From contig OU862915.1 in NCBI GenBank assembly GCA_917880885.1, forward strand, positions 34,418,676-34,482,675: DNA of 64,000 bases. Reading direction: 5' to 3'. A program made the translations under genes and the position numbers. The stretch comes from Limnephilus marmoratus (lineage: Eukaryota > Arthropoda > Insecta > Trichoptera > Limnephilidae). The notes beneath the pieces are model-generated. The model was given only the letters and a program-made list of their open reading frames with translations, was not told where the DNA came from and ran no database searches. This document shows positions 1 to 10,265 of the stretch, in pieces; within the stretch, counting starts at the first letter, position 1, and each line of letters begins with the position of its first letter.

Positions 1-497
1 ACCGGCTGGCTGCCGGGGTTTGTGACCACTGGGTTAAAAGCTCTACTTATAAATAAACTGTCAGTTTGTTTTTATATTAGTATTTCTTAAACCCCTTGTT
101 ATATAAATACAACAGAATACCATAAATCCTCCTTCTTTCCTTCGCAATTGGCAAATGGGGTAAGGAGTTTCTTCAGAAATACAGGGGGGGCCGAGCCGGT
201 GTTTAATCTAAGTAGAATGTAAAAAAAGTGCAAGTCATAGCGAATTTATTTTATAGTAAATAAAAACTAAATTCTCATTTTACGGAGTGCTTCTACTGAA
301 GTGACCTGAATACTTAACAATTGTTAACTATTTTTTTCTATTTTCCGTAGGTAGGCCATCTAAACTATTTCTCATATTTTTATTTGTTGTACTCGTACCT
401 ACGAGTATTAGGTTAATCCATTTTTCCTTATCTTATTTTTCATATTATATGGTTTCCGCAGTGCCAATATTCATATCTTCTTTACTAAAAGTATAAA
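1..497. other. Non-genic AT-rich sequence
   Basis: I see no convincing gene here. The first bases form a GC-rich patch that could be the edge of a repeat running in from outside the window. The rest is AT-rich with no long open frame. Confidence 0.6.
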
Positions 498-725
498 ATG
501 AAGTCGCTCACGATGTATGTGCGTTTAGATCTTTAAAACTACCCAACGGATTTTCATGCGGTTTTCACCAATAGATAGAGTGATTTATGAGAAAGGTTTT
601 TAGGTATATAATTTGTCAAGGTTTTTGTGTAAATTGGTTGAAATACATAATATATCTGGTCAAGAGGCAGCGGGCAGCGTGACGTGGATTTGATTTAACA
701 GATGGCGTGTGGACGGGTCTGCTAG
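498..725 (+). repeat. Dispersed repeat family H, copy ending in CTAG
   Basis: The block contains an 'acggattttcatgcggttt' type segment and a 'gatagagtgatt' segment. Both recur on the same strand at about 11.34-11.47 kb and on the opposite strand at 51.4-51.7 kb. The copy ends in 'gggtctgctag'; the 51.4-kb copy begins with the complement. A 3' CTAG end next to a GC-rich patch fits a Helitron-like terminus, but no Rep/helicase sequence is present, so the class is inference. Confidence 0.6.
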
Positions 726-899
726 GAAATTAATAAATGCATAAAATTGTGTATTGCAAAAAAATATTATTGTAAGAAGGTGGCAACAAAACTATTATTA
801 TTTTATTTGTCAGAACGTAAATTTCAATTCACCAATATACATTTTTATGTGAAAAGAGTCCCAAACTGCTTCCAAGGAAATAAGACTATGGCGTGTCAA

Positions 900-1105
900 C
901 TTGAGTATTTTGTGAGGCTGAAGATAGTCGGGGTGGGTGGAGATGGGTAGAAGGACGGCGGAAAAGTACCCAGCTAATCAAATCCTGTCACCAAACACGG
1001 CCAAAGCCGTTTCAAGCAACTTTTTAATTCTGAATGATAGTCTAACACCAGCGCGATATTGAGCGAATCTTCCACTCTGAAAAGTGCCGCAAGTATACAT
1101 TAAAT
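900..1105 (-). repeat. Dispersed retroposon family gamma, partial
   Basis: On the minus strand this copy carries the gamma body: a 'cttccactctg' type segment, then 'caaacacgg' and 'aaagccgtttcaagcaac'. The same order recurs at 34.7, 41.2, 43.1 and 55.7 kb. The best 3' end, at 41.4 kb on the plus strand, finishes in an A-run, so the family looks retroposed. This copy is truncated and diverged. Confidence 0.6.
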
Positions 1106-1672
1106 AAATAAATAGACAAATAACACAAAATCAAATTAAATTTATAACGGGATTTAAACAAGTCAAGGCTGGTTAGTTTCGACCACGGAGGCCGTCAAAG
1201 AATTATTAAACCCTAGGTACTCTAAATTTGTTTTAGGTAAAAGCCTTTCGGGCGTAAATATTAATTATCATTCTTTTATTGATGTTACTATTTTAAAGCA
1301 AACTTTATATTATTTAAAATTGCTGGCAAAAACAAATAAATTATTTCATTCGGAAGCACGTAGAAGCAAACTCTGAAGTATGTTACATATATTCACAAAC
1401 AAATAATGTATTTATTAAATATGTGATACGACTTTTCAATAAATTAAATATTATCTATATTCTTTATTAGAATAACTGCCTCGTATAATATTTTTTAAGG
1501 TTATTCCCATCAATGTGAAATATCATTGAAGAAAAAGTTAATACCAATAAATCTAAATGAAAATTTAAAAATCACGTATAACATTGGAGGGAATAACCCA
1601 CAAAAGTTTTTTTAATAGAAAAATATGTATAGTTGTATAGATTTTTAGAAAAAGATCAATAGGTAAATTTGA

Positions 1673-2074
1673 GAGGCGGGTATAGTACCGCGCCGCCCCG
1701 GGAACCATTTATGGGATAACCAACATCTCTGCCATAAGTTACCCCAATTGGTTCGCTACGTTTGGTGAGTTAGCAAGTGCCCGGGTTAATGGGGTTTGTC
1801 CGGGTCTTATCGGCGGACGTGTCTGCCCACCAGCTACATGGCAGTCCGGATCGGGAGAGAATGGTTGAGGGAGTCCCTTTGACTTCTCCTCCCGTACTCT
1901 CTCGGAATTCTACCCGCGGATTTCTACCCCCCCGTCGTACCCTTTTCCGTCCTAGAATTTCCTCTCCTTCCTTTCCTCTAAAGACCCTCCACACAGCATC
2001 CCCAAAGATTACAAAGGCCCTGAAGGGAATAATTTTCCTCAGGGCCTTCTGTGTGGAGCTTATGTAAAAAAAGG
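1673..2074 (+). mobile_element. SINE-alpha retroposon, internally deleted
   Basis: It starts 'gaggcgggtatagtaccg' and ends in the family tail: 'ctccacacag', 'ggccctgaag', 'cctcagggcc', 'ctgtgtggag', then '(c/t)tatgtaaaaaaa'. Compared with the 40.3-kb copy it lacks the middle block around 'ccgcagtgggagggatgg', about 70 bp. It lies inside the tau SINE. The open frames across it are not conserved between copies, so it is treated as non-coding. Confidence 0.85.
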
Positions 2075-2256
2075 TGTACCATATAAATAAAATCGTGTAT
2101 GTTAATCCGAAACACTATCTAGGTTAAAAACCAGGTCTTCGAACATTTGTTATCATTTAAAATGGTAGCTACCAAAAATATAGGGAAAACATTAGTCGAA
2201 GATAATATTGTTTACTCTGGATTTGAAATATGCGATGACTTAAAAATAAGAAGTAT

Positions 2257-2325
2257 CAATGGACGAGTTGGTTAAGGTGCTTGTCCACGTATGACGAGAG
2301 ATCCTTACCTCGTCGCCACCTTTTT
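2257..2325 (+). pseudogene. tRNA-related head of SINE tau, copy 1
   Basis: A box-A-like 'ggacgagttggttaagg' is followed about 30 bp later by a decayed box-B region, then a T-run. The second copy at 4528-4597 keeps a better box B. This is a promoter-bearing SINE head, not a functional tRNA gene. Confidence 0.55.
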
Positions 2326-2753
2326 TAGTTTTTTTTGTGTCTCGTTCTTTTGCACATTTTCATTCAGATTATTGATAACATCTTTATTGAAATATCGATT
2401 TGTAGGTAGGAGGCAATGTCGTTTTATCATTTGTGGGAGTATAGATAAAGTGGGTGGATATCACCCAGCTTACCACTTAACCCGTGATATGGGTGAAATT
2501 TCGAGATGACAACCCGATATTGAATATTCGAATAGCACGAGCATTCGCCAACAGATGTCACTTGAATCTAATACAATACGCATACACAACCATCCACTAT
2601 TACCGATACTTTAGCTATAGCGGTCTGTATACTGCCTACATAAATATCTACCTACATAATATAAGGTAACCTCTATTGCCAAACTATTTTAATATTTTTT
2701 CCGAGGGGTCAAAAGCTGAGAGTACAATTCTAAAGTTACCAATATGGTTTTAG

Positions 2754-2785
2754 CAATAATAATAATAATAATAAAAATAATTGGA
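2754..2785. repeat. (AAT)n microsatellite
   Basis: A short run of AAT triplets with one interruption. Confidence 0.9.
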
Positions 2786-2895
2786 TATTTTGTACAGCGC
2801 GGTTTTTGTGAAAACTCACATCAAAGGCGCAAATCACATCGATCATTAATTAAATCATTTTAATTAATACTTAATATATTTGCAGTACGTTTCAT

Positions 2896-3080
2896 AGTGG
2901 AGGTACTCTCTGCATCGCTCTGGTGTAAGACTACTAATCAGAATCGAAACGTTGTCTGAAATGGTTTAAGCCATGTTTAGTGACCAGATATGAAACACCA
3001 GATGCTTACCCACACCCACCTTCATATCATATCTCTCCCTTCTCCACTGCATACAGGAAAATGTGCAGTGGAAGTGTCCT
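2896..3080 (+). repeat. Family gamma retroposon, 5' part
   Basis: It reads 'ggtactctctgcatcgctct', then 'ggtgtaagact', then 'tttagtgaccagatatgaa', in the same order and orientation as the start of the 41.15-kb gamma copy. Confidence 0.55.
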
Positions 3081-3162
3081 TACTTATGGTAAATTCTAGC
3101 GAACAATTATTATTGATAACTGAAATATTATATCATTATATATTTATTAACGCCGAAACCGG

Positions 3163-3264
3163 TTATATATTTTATTAACGCCGACCGGTTTCGGAACTAC
3201 CGTTCCGGAAGGAATGAGAAGGGAACGTCGTTCTGAAACCGGTCGGCGTTAATAAAATATATAA
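3163..3264. mobile_element. Fold-back element with perfect 30-bp arms
   Basis: Bases 3163-3192 and 3235-3264 are exact reverse complements. The arm includes 'attaacgccgaccggtttc'. The 42-bp loop contains 'ggaactaccgttccggaa'. A further partial copy of the arm lies just upstream at about 3145-3162, and a single arm with part of the loop recurs at 33.91-33.96 kb. This is a short MITE or foldback of unknown class. Confidence 0.8.
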
Positions 3265-3265
3265 G

Positions 3266-3690
3266 TGGTTCCAACAAAGACATATTTTTAAATTTATTTA
3301 TAATGGATAACCCAATAAGGCTACATTCTTAAATACAATTATTATTGAAGTTTTATTATTGAAATTTCATTTACAACATTTTCAATTAATGAATTTTCAA
3401 TTACAGAAATCCTATTTTTTAAAAATTTGATTATTAAAATTTAATAATTAAAATTCTTTTATTTAAATTTCATATAAATGGTTCCAAAAAAAAAATTGTT
3501 TCATTTATTTATAATGGATAACCCAGAGTTATAGCTACATTCCAAAATAAAATTATTATTGAAATTCTATTATTGAAATTTCATTTACAAAAATTTCAAT
3601 AAATGAATTTTCAATTACAGAAATCCTATTTTTTTAATTTTGATTATTAAAATTTAATAATTAAAATTCTTTTATTTAATTTTCATTGTT
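3266..3690. repeat. Tandem duplication of a ~213-bp AT-rich unit
   Basis: Unit 1 starts at 'tggttcc' 3266 and unit 2 at 'tggttcc' 3479. Both continue through 'tataatggataaccca', 'ttgaaatttcatttacaa' and 'aattacagaaatcctat'. Beyond 3690, to about 3890, are degenerate short 'attgaaattt' motifs. Confidence 0.85.
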
Positions 3691-3984
3691 GAAATTTTAA
3701 TTATTGATTTTCTATTCTGAAATATCCTTTATCGAAATTTTGTTCATAAAAATTTCAATTATTGATTTTCTATTATTTAAATATCCATTATTGAAATCGT
3801 GTTGTTAAAATTTCAAGTAATGAAGTTTAATTATGGAAATTTTAATTATCGCAATGCTGTTATTGAATTTTCAGTTATTGATATTCTTTTTCGGACCGGT
3901 AATCAAATTCTCTAGCCTACTTATAAGACTGGTCAGTAAGTTTAAATATAGATACATCAATATGTATTATTGCCTAATTATTAA

Positions 3985-4050
3985 TCATTGATGATAGACA
4001 CTTTGATGCTGTCCGAAACGTTGGCTAAAGAAGGAAGAACAAGGCGTAAT
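3985..4050 (+). repeat. Repeat fragment with ribozyme-like core motif
   Basis: It contains 'ttgatgatagacac', 'tgtccgaaac', then 'ttggctaaagaagg'. The order recurs at 48.957 kb, and the latter half recurs in the fold-back at 17.43-17.56 kb. The TGATGA / short stem / GAAAC order resembles a hammerhead core, known from Penelope-like elements, but the first core base is T, not C, so activity is doubtful. Confidence 0.5.
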
Positions 4051-4199
4051 AACCCAATAATAAAACACCATAATTCTTTTTTTTACCGTAAATCTCTCAA
4101 ATAATAACCATGCAAAGTCTCTATAATTCAATGTCACAAATAAACCGATTTAAAAGATTTTTTATAAGAATTTTTTTAAAAGAAAAACTTTCTTTTATA

Positions 4200-4670
4200 A
4201 CTTTGAAGGTTATTCCCATCAACGTAATATATCATTGAAGAAGAAGATAACAATAATTATCTAAATAAAAGAAATAAAAGAGAGTTTTTCTTATAAAAAT
4301 TGAATATTCATTTAGACTTTTATAAAAAGTCAATCGTTCTATATGAATAAATTCGGATACTTTTATCCGAGACGCTATCCAGGAAACAAACCAATTCTTA
4401 GAATGATTATTTCCAATAAAAAGGGTAGTTGCCTATAACATGGAAAAATAATTAGTTGAAGATAATATTGTTAATTCTAAAATTTGAAATATGAGATTGA
4501 CTATTATGACGGCTTGACAGAAGGTACCAATGGCGAAATTGGTTAACGCGCACGTCCCAGTTAGACGAGAGGTTTGGGTTCGAGTCCCAGTTGCGACCAT
4601 TGTCTTTTTTTCCGTTTTCTGTGTCTTGTTCTCTTTCGTTTAGATTATTATTTTTTTCTTCTTCCTCAAA
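4200..4670 (+). mobile_element. tRNA-headed SINE (tau), copy 2, uninterrupted
   Basis: This is the uninterrupted counterpart of 1490-2400, with the same ordered blocks without the SINE-alpha insertion. The tRNA-like part is followed by a T-rich tail with 'tgtgtcttgttctcttt'. Confidence 0.7.
4528..4597 (+). pseudogene. tRNA-related SINE head, copy 2
   Basis: Box A 'tggcgaaattggttaacgcg' and box B 'gggttcgagtccc' are both well kept and spaced as in a tRNA. The flanking 'caatgg' / 'ccattg' can pair as an acceptor-like stem. The T-run 'tctttttttcc' follows directly. It is more likely a SINE head than a translating tRNA, since the same flanks occur at the other copy. Confidence 0.65.
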
Positions 4671-5149
4671 GATTTAGAATATTTTTGTTGGTGTAAGTCG
4701 CGCTATCAAAACGTTAAAATGAAATTTCGAAACTGAAGTTAAAATTTAAATCATCACAATTCGTGGAGGAAATTTATAAAATTATTTCCGCAATGCATCG
4801 TCAAAGTTACGCGTCACTTTTAGATGAATTCTGAATGGTATTATATTCTCGAGTTAACAAAATAACTTTAGTTGGCATGAAAATTGTGATTTCCAACTAG
4901 TTTCATTGACTGATGAATAGTGCGAACTGCTTTTGTATGGCTTTGGAAACTTTTGCCTTCAGTTCAGTGAAAATAATTTCAACTACCAGGGCAAAATTTA
5001 AATTAAATATAATTTCCTAACTGAGCAGTTTTCCACTGAAGTGTCATAATTCACACGCGTGGAAGTAATTTTATTATTACAGTTTATTGTTTGAACATTT
5101 ACAGAGTGCTAACAATTATTTTATAAATGAAATTGCCACTGTCTAGATT
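4670..5149. other. No recognised feature
   Basis: AT-rich sequence without a long open frame or a repeat matched elsewhere in the window. Confidence 0.5.
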
Positions 5150-5222
5150 AGGTCTCCCTCAACCAGTCTCACCTGATCCGGCCCGCATTCGCCGCCAAGA
5201 CCTAGACAATCCTCACTCTTTG
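5150..5222 (-). repeat. SINE-alpha fragment
   Basis: On the minus strand this is the internal part of SINE-alpha: 'ccctcaaccag', 'gatccggcc', 'cgccgccaagacc' in the same order as 42.3 and 42.75 kb. Confidence 0.65.
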
Positions 5223-6519
5223 TTTGATTAATACCAGCTGTAGTCAATTTAATTTGAAATTAGTCATCGCGGCCAAGTGGACTGGATTTTATACTGAAAA
5301 TAATGTTCGACGACAAATTGGTTTTACGCAATTCCCAGAAAAAACTAAGTATCAAAAAAGCAATTCGCTTGTCCTTTTTCGTGCAAATGTATTTTTTTAA
5401 ACGTTTTAAAGATCTATACTTAGAAAATTCATTAATTCCAATCGTGAAGAAAAGGACAAAAACCAATTTTACCTGAAAACCTTACTCGACTTAAATATAT
5501 ATTTCTAAATTAAATACTTCATTTGCAAAGATATTAAACTTACAAAGGAAGAACTTTTTACGATTGACTACAGGAAGAAAAAAGAAGTATTAAAGACAAA
5601 ATCCAAACACTGAACTGTGTTCAAATATTTTGTAGACAATATTATAAAACAAAAATGTTTCCACTTGAACTAATCTAAAAAAGAACCGGAATTTCACTTA
5701 TCTCCAATTTGCAATAATTTCTTCGACAAAAATGGTATAAACTTCGTCTAATACATTCTTTTCTGATATTCAGACTCTTCACATGGCCCGTCTAAAGTAT
5801 TCGGTTCACTTAATCGTACCATGTCAGGCATTTTACTATTCACACACGTGTCATGTATGCTTCTTACTCTCTTTTCTTTTTTATTAGCTCAACTTGCCCA
5901 AACTATCTAAGCCTCCCTTCTTAATTTTACTTTTACTCATTACATTTAACTTTTTTATTTGTTTGTGTGAAAATGCTTCATCTTTCTATAAAATCAAATA
6001 TTTTTTTATTAAAATATCGCTTTACATTACCACATAGAGACACCCAAACTGAAATGGTGACTTAAAATACCAATGAATGGCGAAAGGCAAAAACCAAATA
6101 TACTTCCATCCTTCCGAAAAATGCTTTTACCCACTCCATATTTATGTACTCCTATTATGAGCTTAGCCAAAATTCATTACGATATAATTATTCTCGTATG
6201 TAATTAAAGCGAAATTGAAATGATTTATCCCAAACCTAAATATAATCACTTTTAAAGCCTAAAGAAATTGATGTTAGATATTATTATTTAACTATGATCG
6301 ATTTGAAGAATTTTCATGGGTTCGGGGATGACTAAAGGATTACGGAAATGGTTGATTATTAGAACTAAGGTTTCAAATTCTAAGAATTTTTGGATGTGCT
6401 ATGATTAAAATACTATTATTTACTTCCCCTTTAGGGGCAACAATAATATTTATTCAGTAATTTATTTTTCAGTCTTTTTAAAAAATTTGAACACTGTTTT
6501 ATTGTTTCTTTACAAGGTA
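5223..6519. other. Mostly unrecognised; one family delta scrap
   Basis: No gene seen. At about 5765-5830 a scrap reads 'gactcttcacatggcccg' then 'ggttcacttaatcgtacca'. It matches the end of family delta at 24.36-24.42 kb ('acacggcccgac', 'gattcacttgatcgtgcca'). Confidence 0.5.
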
Positions 6520-6529
6520 GGTATAAATA

Positions 6530-7745
6530 AATAAATAAATAAGTTTTTAATCCAGTATGTGGGGAGGAGAGTGCAATCCCACACATTCCATAAAGGTATA
6601 ATATACACATACGTGTACAAAGTATTTGAAAGGAAAAAAAGAAAAAGGAGGTGGATATGAATGTACACGAAATAAAAAAAGGTAATAAGCTAATAGTAGT
6701 AGAAGGAAAACAAAAGAAATAATAATATTAAGCTTTCAGGATTCTGTCTGTGAGCACATAAGGAGCCAGTATTTTTCTCCTGTGTGCATCAATACTGGAT
6801 GATGGACTGAGGCGGGCTTCCGTGACGAGGATGTTTCCAGAGCTGGTTTTCCTTTCCCTAATTCCTGCCACCCTGGATCTAATAAGGGCTGCAAAGCCAG
6901 GAACTCGCCCGTCCGTGAACATCCGGGAAGTGCTGCAATATCTGGGGAGACCAAACATTATGCGGAAGGCGTTGTTATACTGAACCCGAAGTCTTTCTAT
7001 ACTATTCTTCTTGTAGTTTGCCCAGAGTTCACACGTATACAGTGTTGCGCAGAAGGAAAGGAAGAGCGTCCTTTTTACAGCAGTACTGCAAAGGCGGAAT
7101 CTTCTACTGAGCATGTTTGCTTTTACACTGAGAGCTCTTCTTTGCCTATCGATGTCGTCATCGTCCATCAGATTACTGGTGATTATGTGTCCAAGGTATT
7201 TAGTTCCTTCAGTCATCTGCAGGTTCACACCATTCAGGGTAGCTGGAGGAATATTTTTTGGTCCTTGTCCATATCTTACGACCAGTAGAGCCGTTTTAGT
7301 GGGGTTGTATTGCATGTTTGTTTCTTCAGCAAACTCTTCGCAGATCTTTAAAAGAATGCGTAGGCCCCTTATGGATGGTGCCATCAATACCATGTCGTCC
7401 GCATAACTGATGTTGTTCAGAAACTGTCCTCCAATTTGGCAGCCTACCCCTGCATTGTTTAGCCTGTCGGTGAGTTCGTCCATGTACAGGTTGAACAATA
7501 TCGGGGACATGCATCCTCCCTGTCTAACGCCGCTCTTCAGGAGGAAAAGTTCGGAGAGTCCATCTTTCCACCTTACTAAGTTCTCCTGCTGTATATGCCA
7601 CAAGTCGAGGATATGTATCACCGCCGGTGATATGCCTCTTTCCCTGAGTTTATCCCATAGTAGAGGGTGAGAAACCCTGTCGAAGGCCTTGCTCAGATCT
7701 AGAAAACATGCATACGTGGTGGTCTTTTTATTCCTGTAGTATTTA
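6530..7745 (-). mobile_element. LINE C: 5'-truncated non-LTR retrotransposon
   Basis: The element reads on the minus strand from about 7745 down to an (ATAA)-type tail at about 6528-6545. The RT-homologous part of the frame stops near 7740, so the 5' half of RT and any ORF1 or endonuclease are missing, as in typical dead-on-arrival LINE copies. Just inside the tail a 6-bp stem 'tgtggg' / 'cccaca' (6558-6563 / 6578-6583) may be a 3'-UTR hairpin. Upstream it abuts a LINE B-type 3' end. Confidence 0.8.
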
Positions 7746-7852
7746 CTATAATGTTTACAATACATAAACCTCACTAGGACAAGCCTGTGTTGAGGTTTAC
7801 AATTCAATAAATAAACAAAATAACACAAAATTACATTGACATTGAAAAACAA
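6728..7852 (-). CDS. Reverse transcriptase (non-LTR), partial but open frame
   Basis: A 374-codon frame. Homology to non-LTR reverse transcriptase starts at about residue 45. The palm motif A 'FLDLSKAFDRV' lies at residues 50-60, motif B 'SGVRQGGCMSP' at 107-117 and the catalytic 'YADDM' at 150-154, followed by thumb and C-terminal sequence to the stop. Known role: copying the element's RNA into DNA at a nicked target. The first ~44 codons read through a different repeat (a LINE B-type 3' UTR), so the printed start codon is an accident of fusion and the true N-terminus is lost. With no stop across the RT core this is the youngest-looking LINE copy here. It cannot be autonomous because fingers motifs and endonuclease are absent. 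Jockey-superfamily membership is inferred from motif style. Confidence 0.85.
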   Translation of the reverse strand: MFFNVNVILCYFVYLLNCKPQHRLVLVRFMYCKHYSKYYRNKKTTTYACFLDLSKAFDRVSHPLLWDKLRERGISPAVIHILDLWHIQQENLVRWKDGLSELFLLKSGVRQGGCMSPILFNLYMDELTDRLNNAGVGCQIGGQFLNNISYADDMVLMAPSIRGLRILLKICEEFAEETNMQYNPTKTALLVVRYGQGPKNIPPATLNGVNLQMTEGTKYLGHIITSNLMDDDDIDRQRRALSVKANMLSRRFRLCSTAVKRTLFLSFCATLYTCELWANYKKNSIERLRVQYNNAFRIMFGLPRYCSTSRMFTDGRVPGFAALIRSRVAGIRERKTSSGNILVTEARLSPSSSIDAHRRKILAPYVLTDRILKA

Positions 7853-8419
7853 AATTGTTGCACGTTTCTTACATATTAAGAATATGGGTACCTACTAAGC
7901 TGAGGGCGCTAGTAAGAACATTATAATACATATACACTTCTAGGGTGACCATATTTTTGAATTGATTTAAAATTAAAAACAAAAATTAAAGGATTAAAAT
8001 GAACACAATAAATATATGTATATAATATAATGTGCTATAAATTTGGCAAGAGAAAGATGAAAAACGGTTAAGACAAAATAATATTAATTTAGCTTATTAT
8101 CTTAATCATTTAGCTATTAATTTAGAAAGGACAATGTAGAGAAAATCAATTGGCAATCCTCGGCTAACACAAATAATTTAACAATCTTTTTAAAAGTGCT
8201 CAAGGAACGGCTTAATATGTTCTGGAAGGCTGTTAAATATGAGTGGAGCCTGATAAAAATAATTTCTTTGACCAAAAGAAGACTTAGTTTGAATTGCTAC
8301 AAAGTTCAGACCGGAGCCAATTCTAGTAGTACGAATTTGCCGTGTTCTTTCTGCAATATTAATATTACTAAAAAATCTACAAAGCGTTTGTGTAATAGTA
8401 TAACTGTATATATTGTATG
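7746..8419 (-). mobile_element. LINE B-type 3' end, degenerate
   Basis: Bases 7765-7799 form a hairpin 'taaacctca' / 'tgaggttta' around a loop 'ctagg...cctgtgt'. The LINE B copy at 38.0 kb has the same loop with a different but still paired stem. On the minus strand, about 8165-8420 reads as a stop-broken trace like the C-terminal end of a non-LTR RT. The copy is old. Confidence 0.6.
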
Positions 8420-8628
8420 GTGTTAAGGGACGTACTTGACTTACTTTAACCAGTGATTCCTGACATTATTTGGAGTAAAAAATGTAAATGAAATTTTGGT
8501 CTCCAGTGACATTTTGACGTTGAAGTCGTCATAAAAAGTCACCGGAGACCAAAATTTCATTTACATTTTTTACTCCAAATAACGTCAGGAATCACTGATT
8601 AAAGTAAGTCAAGTACGTCCCTTAACAC
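8420..8628. mobile_element. Fold-back MITE with 91-bp arms
   Basis: Arms 8420-8510 and 8538-8628 are reverse complements with only a few differences, around a 27-bp loop. The right end continues 'acaccctgta', reading 'tacagggtgttaag' inwards; the left end has a one-base-shorter 'tatggtgttaag'. A TACAGGGTG start and flanking TA suggest a Tc1/mariner-like non-autonomous element (inference). No coding capacity. Confidence 0.85.
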
Positions 8629-9089
8629 CCTGTATAGACCGGTCAGTATCTGAGTTGGCATTGCGCTTTGGTCCCATCCCGACGTCGGTTGGCTGGCTAA
8701 GCTCATCATTTTCCGTTAACTGTGGTGGTAGCAGGAGATAATCAAATATTGTCAGGTCTTTCTTAAAAAAATGTATGTTGTTCATTCATTCATCTTTAAA
8801 AAGTAAATTAGTGCATGGGCGATGTACTGTGCCTGCCGCGCTTAGAAATTCTGTGTTAAATAGATGTTTCCCAGCTCTATAGCTCAAAATTGAATTAAAT
8901 TTGTTGTATAAAAACATGGTTATTCTAGAAAGTCAAAAAAAAAATCATCGAAAAATGGTGAGATAAATAGGGTTGAGAATTAGGTTGGGTGGTCGATTTT
9001 TTATTTTGTGGTGTGATAAAAATATTGTTTATATTTTTTTTTATCTGCAACCAGTATTCAAATTCTGGGGTTTTGCGCTAACTGGATGA
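8629..9089. other. No recognised feature
   Basis: AT-rich sequence with no gene or repeat that I can match within the window. Confidence 0.4.
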
Positions 9090-9132
9090 CTACTATAAAC
9101 TGTTAAGTGTTTGGCAAAAAAAAAATTTTTTT

Positions 9133-10265
9133 AAAGAATTTATTTTCAACATTAAATGAAGCTGTTTGTTTTGTTGGAAAATCAAGGGGATCTGAAAATA
9201 TTTGCGGCAGGTTTTTGGCTTAGAGCAGTCACTTAAGAGGGCATTACCAGAGAAAGCTGGAAATACGTCATTTTCAAAAAAGTTTTTAGACGTATTGACT
9301 CTTTTCCACAAAAAATTATAAATGGATTTCGAAAAATTGTTCTTTTATCTAGTGAAGTTATGTAATAAATTTTAGAATTTTTTAAAATTTTTAGTTTAAT
9401 AAGGTTATTCCATAGGTCGTTGGCAGATTTGTTAAATTTTCAAAAAAGTTTTTGTATTATACCACACCCATTTCAAATAATGTAATCATGCAGTAAAATA
9501 AATCAATACATTATCTAGCAGAGTTATGTATTAGATTTTTAATTTTAGTTTCAATAAAATCATTAAAAAATATGTACGTACATGTGTTTCTTGACGAAAA
9601 TTGGTCCATTTGTTTATTTATTTGCGCACTTACAAACTAATATATTTCAGATTTTTTTAACATTCTTATTAAATTTAGACATTATTGAAAAATGATAAAT
9701 ACTTATAATCAAAAAATAACTACAAAAAGTACACTATTTTAATAGTTTTATCATCACGCCTTTCAGGATTTTTGGATGAAGGTATAAATTAAAGCTAATT
9801 TGGATTGAAATAAATTCGATAATGAGTTATAATTTAGCTGGTAGAGAGAATAATTAATCTTTCTCAATTGTAACCGCCCTGCACGATCGGAAGAACAACT
9901 TTCGACGAAATGTGGATTTTCGTCCGCTGGCTGGTTAAACGCTCTTAATTAACCGAATATGTCAATCTTACAATCCAAAACCGTGTGCTTGGTGTAAGAA
10001 TTTAGTTTTTTTTTATTTGGATAATAATTAATGTTGTAAATTATAAAGGTGAAAAAGTTTATTTCAAAGAATTTATTTTCAACATTAAAAAAGCTGTTTG
10101 TTGGAAAATCAAGGGGATCTGAAAATATTTGCGGCAGGTTTTTGGCTTAGAGCAGTCACTCAATTAACCGAATATGTCAATCTTACAATCAAAAACCGTG
10201 TGCTTGGTGAGAGAACTTAGTTTTGTTTTATTTAGATAATAATTAATGTTGTATAAAGGTGTATA
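9133..10265 (+). repeat. Flank duplication: filled and nearly empty copies
   Basis: Bases about 9133-9232 and 9949-10045 flank the TTAA element. Both recur joined together at about 10066-10265: the left part ends 'agcagtcact' at 10160 and the right part resumes 'caattaaccg' at 10161. The locus is thus a tandem duplication in which only the first copy holds the insertion. Confidence 0.8.
9237..9944 (+). mobile_element. TTAA-bounded non-autonomous element, copy 1
   Basis: The element is 708 bp and lies between TTAA at 9233-9236 and TTAA at 9945-9948. Its ends are imperfect inverted repeats: 'gagggcattaccag' at the left and, read inwards, 'gagcgtttaaccag' at the right (10 of 14 identical). An inverted copy lies at 20.17-20.88 kb and a left-end fragment at 53.5 kb, each starting at TTAA. 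TTAA target duplication is the hallmark of piggyBac-type transposition. No transposase frame is present. The flanks are repeated without the insert at 10.07-10.27 kb. Confidence 0.85.

Larger units (their letters stand above)
1490..2400 (+). mobile_element. tRNA-headed SINE (tau), copy 1, split by SINE-alpha
   Basis: The sequence aligns by eye, in order, with 4200-4670: a 'ggttattcccatcaa' segment, then 'atcattgaag', then a 'gaagataatattgtt' segment, then a tRNA-like stretch, then a T-rich tail containing 'tgtgtc' and 'tcgttctt'. The alignment breaks at about 1673 and resumes at about 2075; the intervening 0.4 kb is a SINE-alpha copy. The insertion must therefore be younger than this element. 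Confidence 0.7.

Noticed and set aside
1777..2067. 96-codon frame resembling frames at 17.7, 40.5 and 57.6 kb
   Set aside because: The similarity is that of SINE-alpha DNA; frames shift between copies, so it is not a conserved protein.
6728..6954. Second minus-strand frame overlapping the LINE C RT
   Set aside because: It is a shadow of the RT frame, which carries the catalytic motifs.
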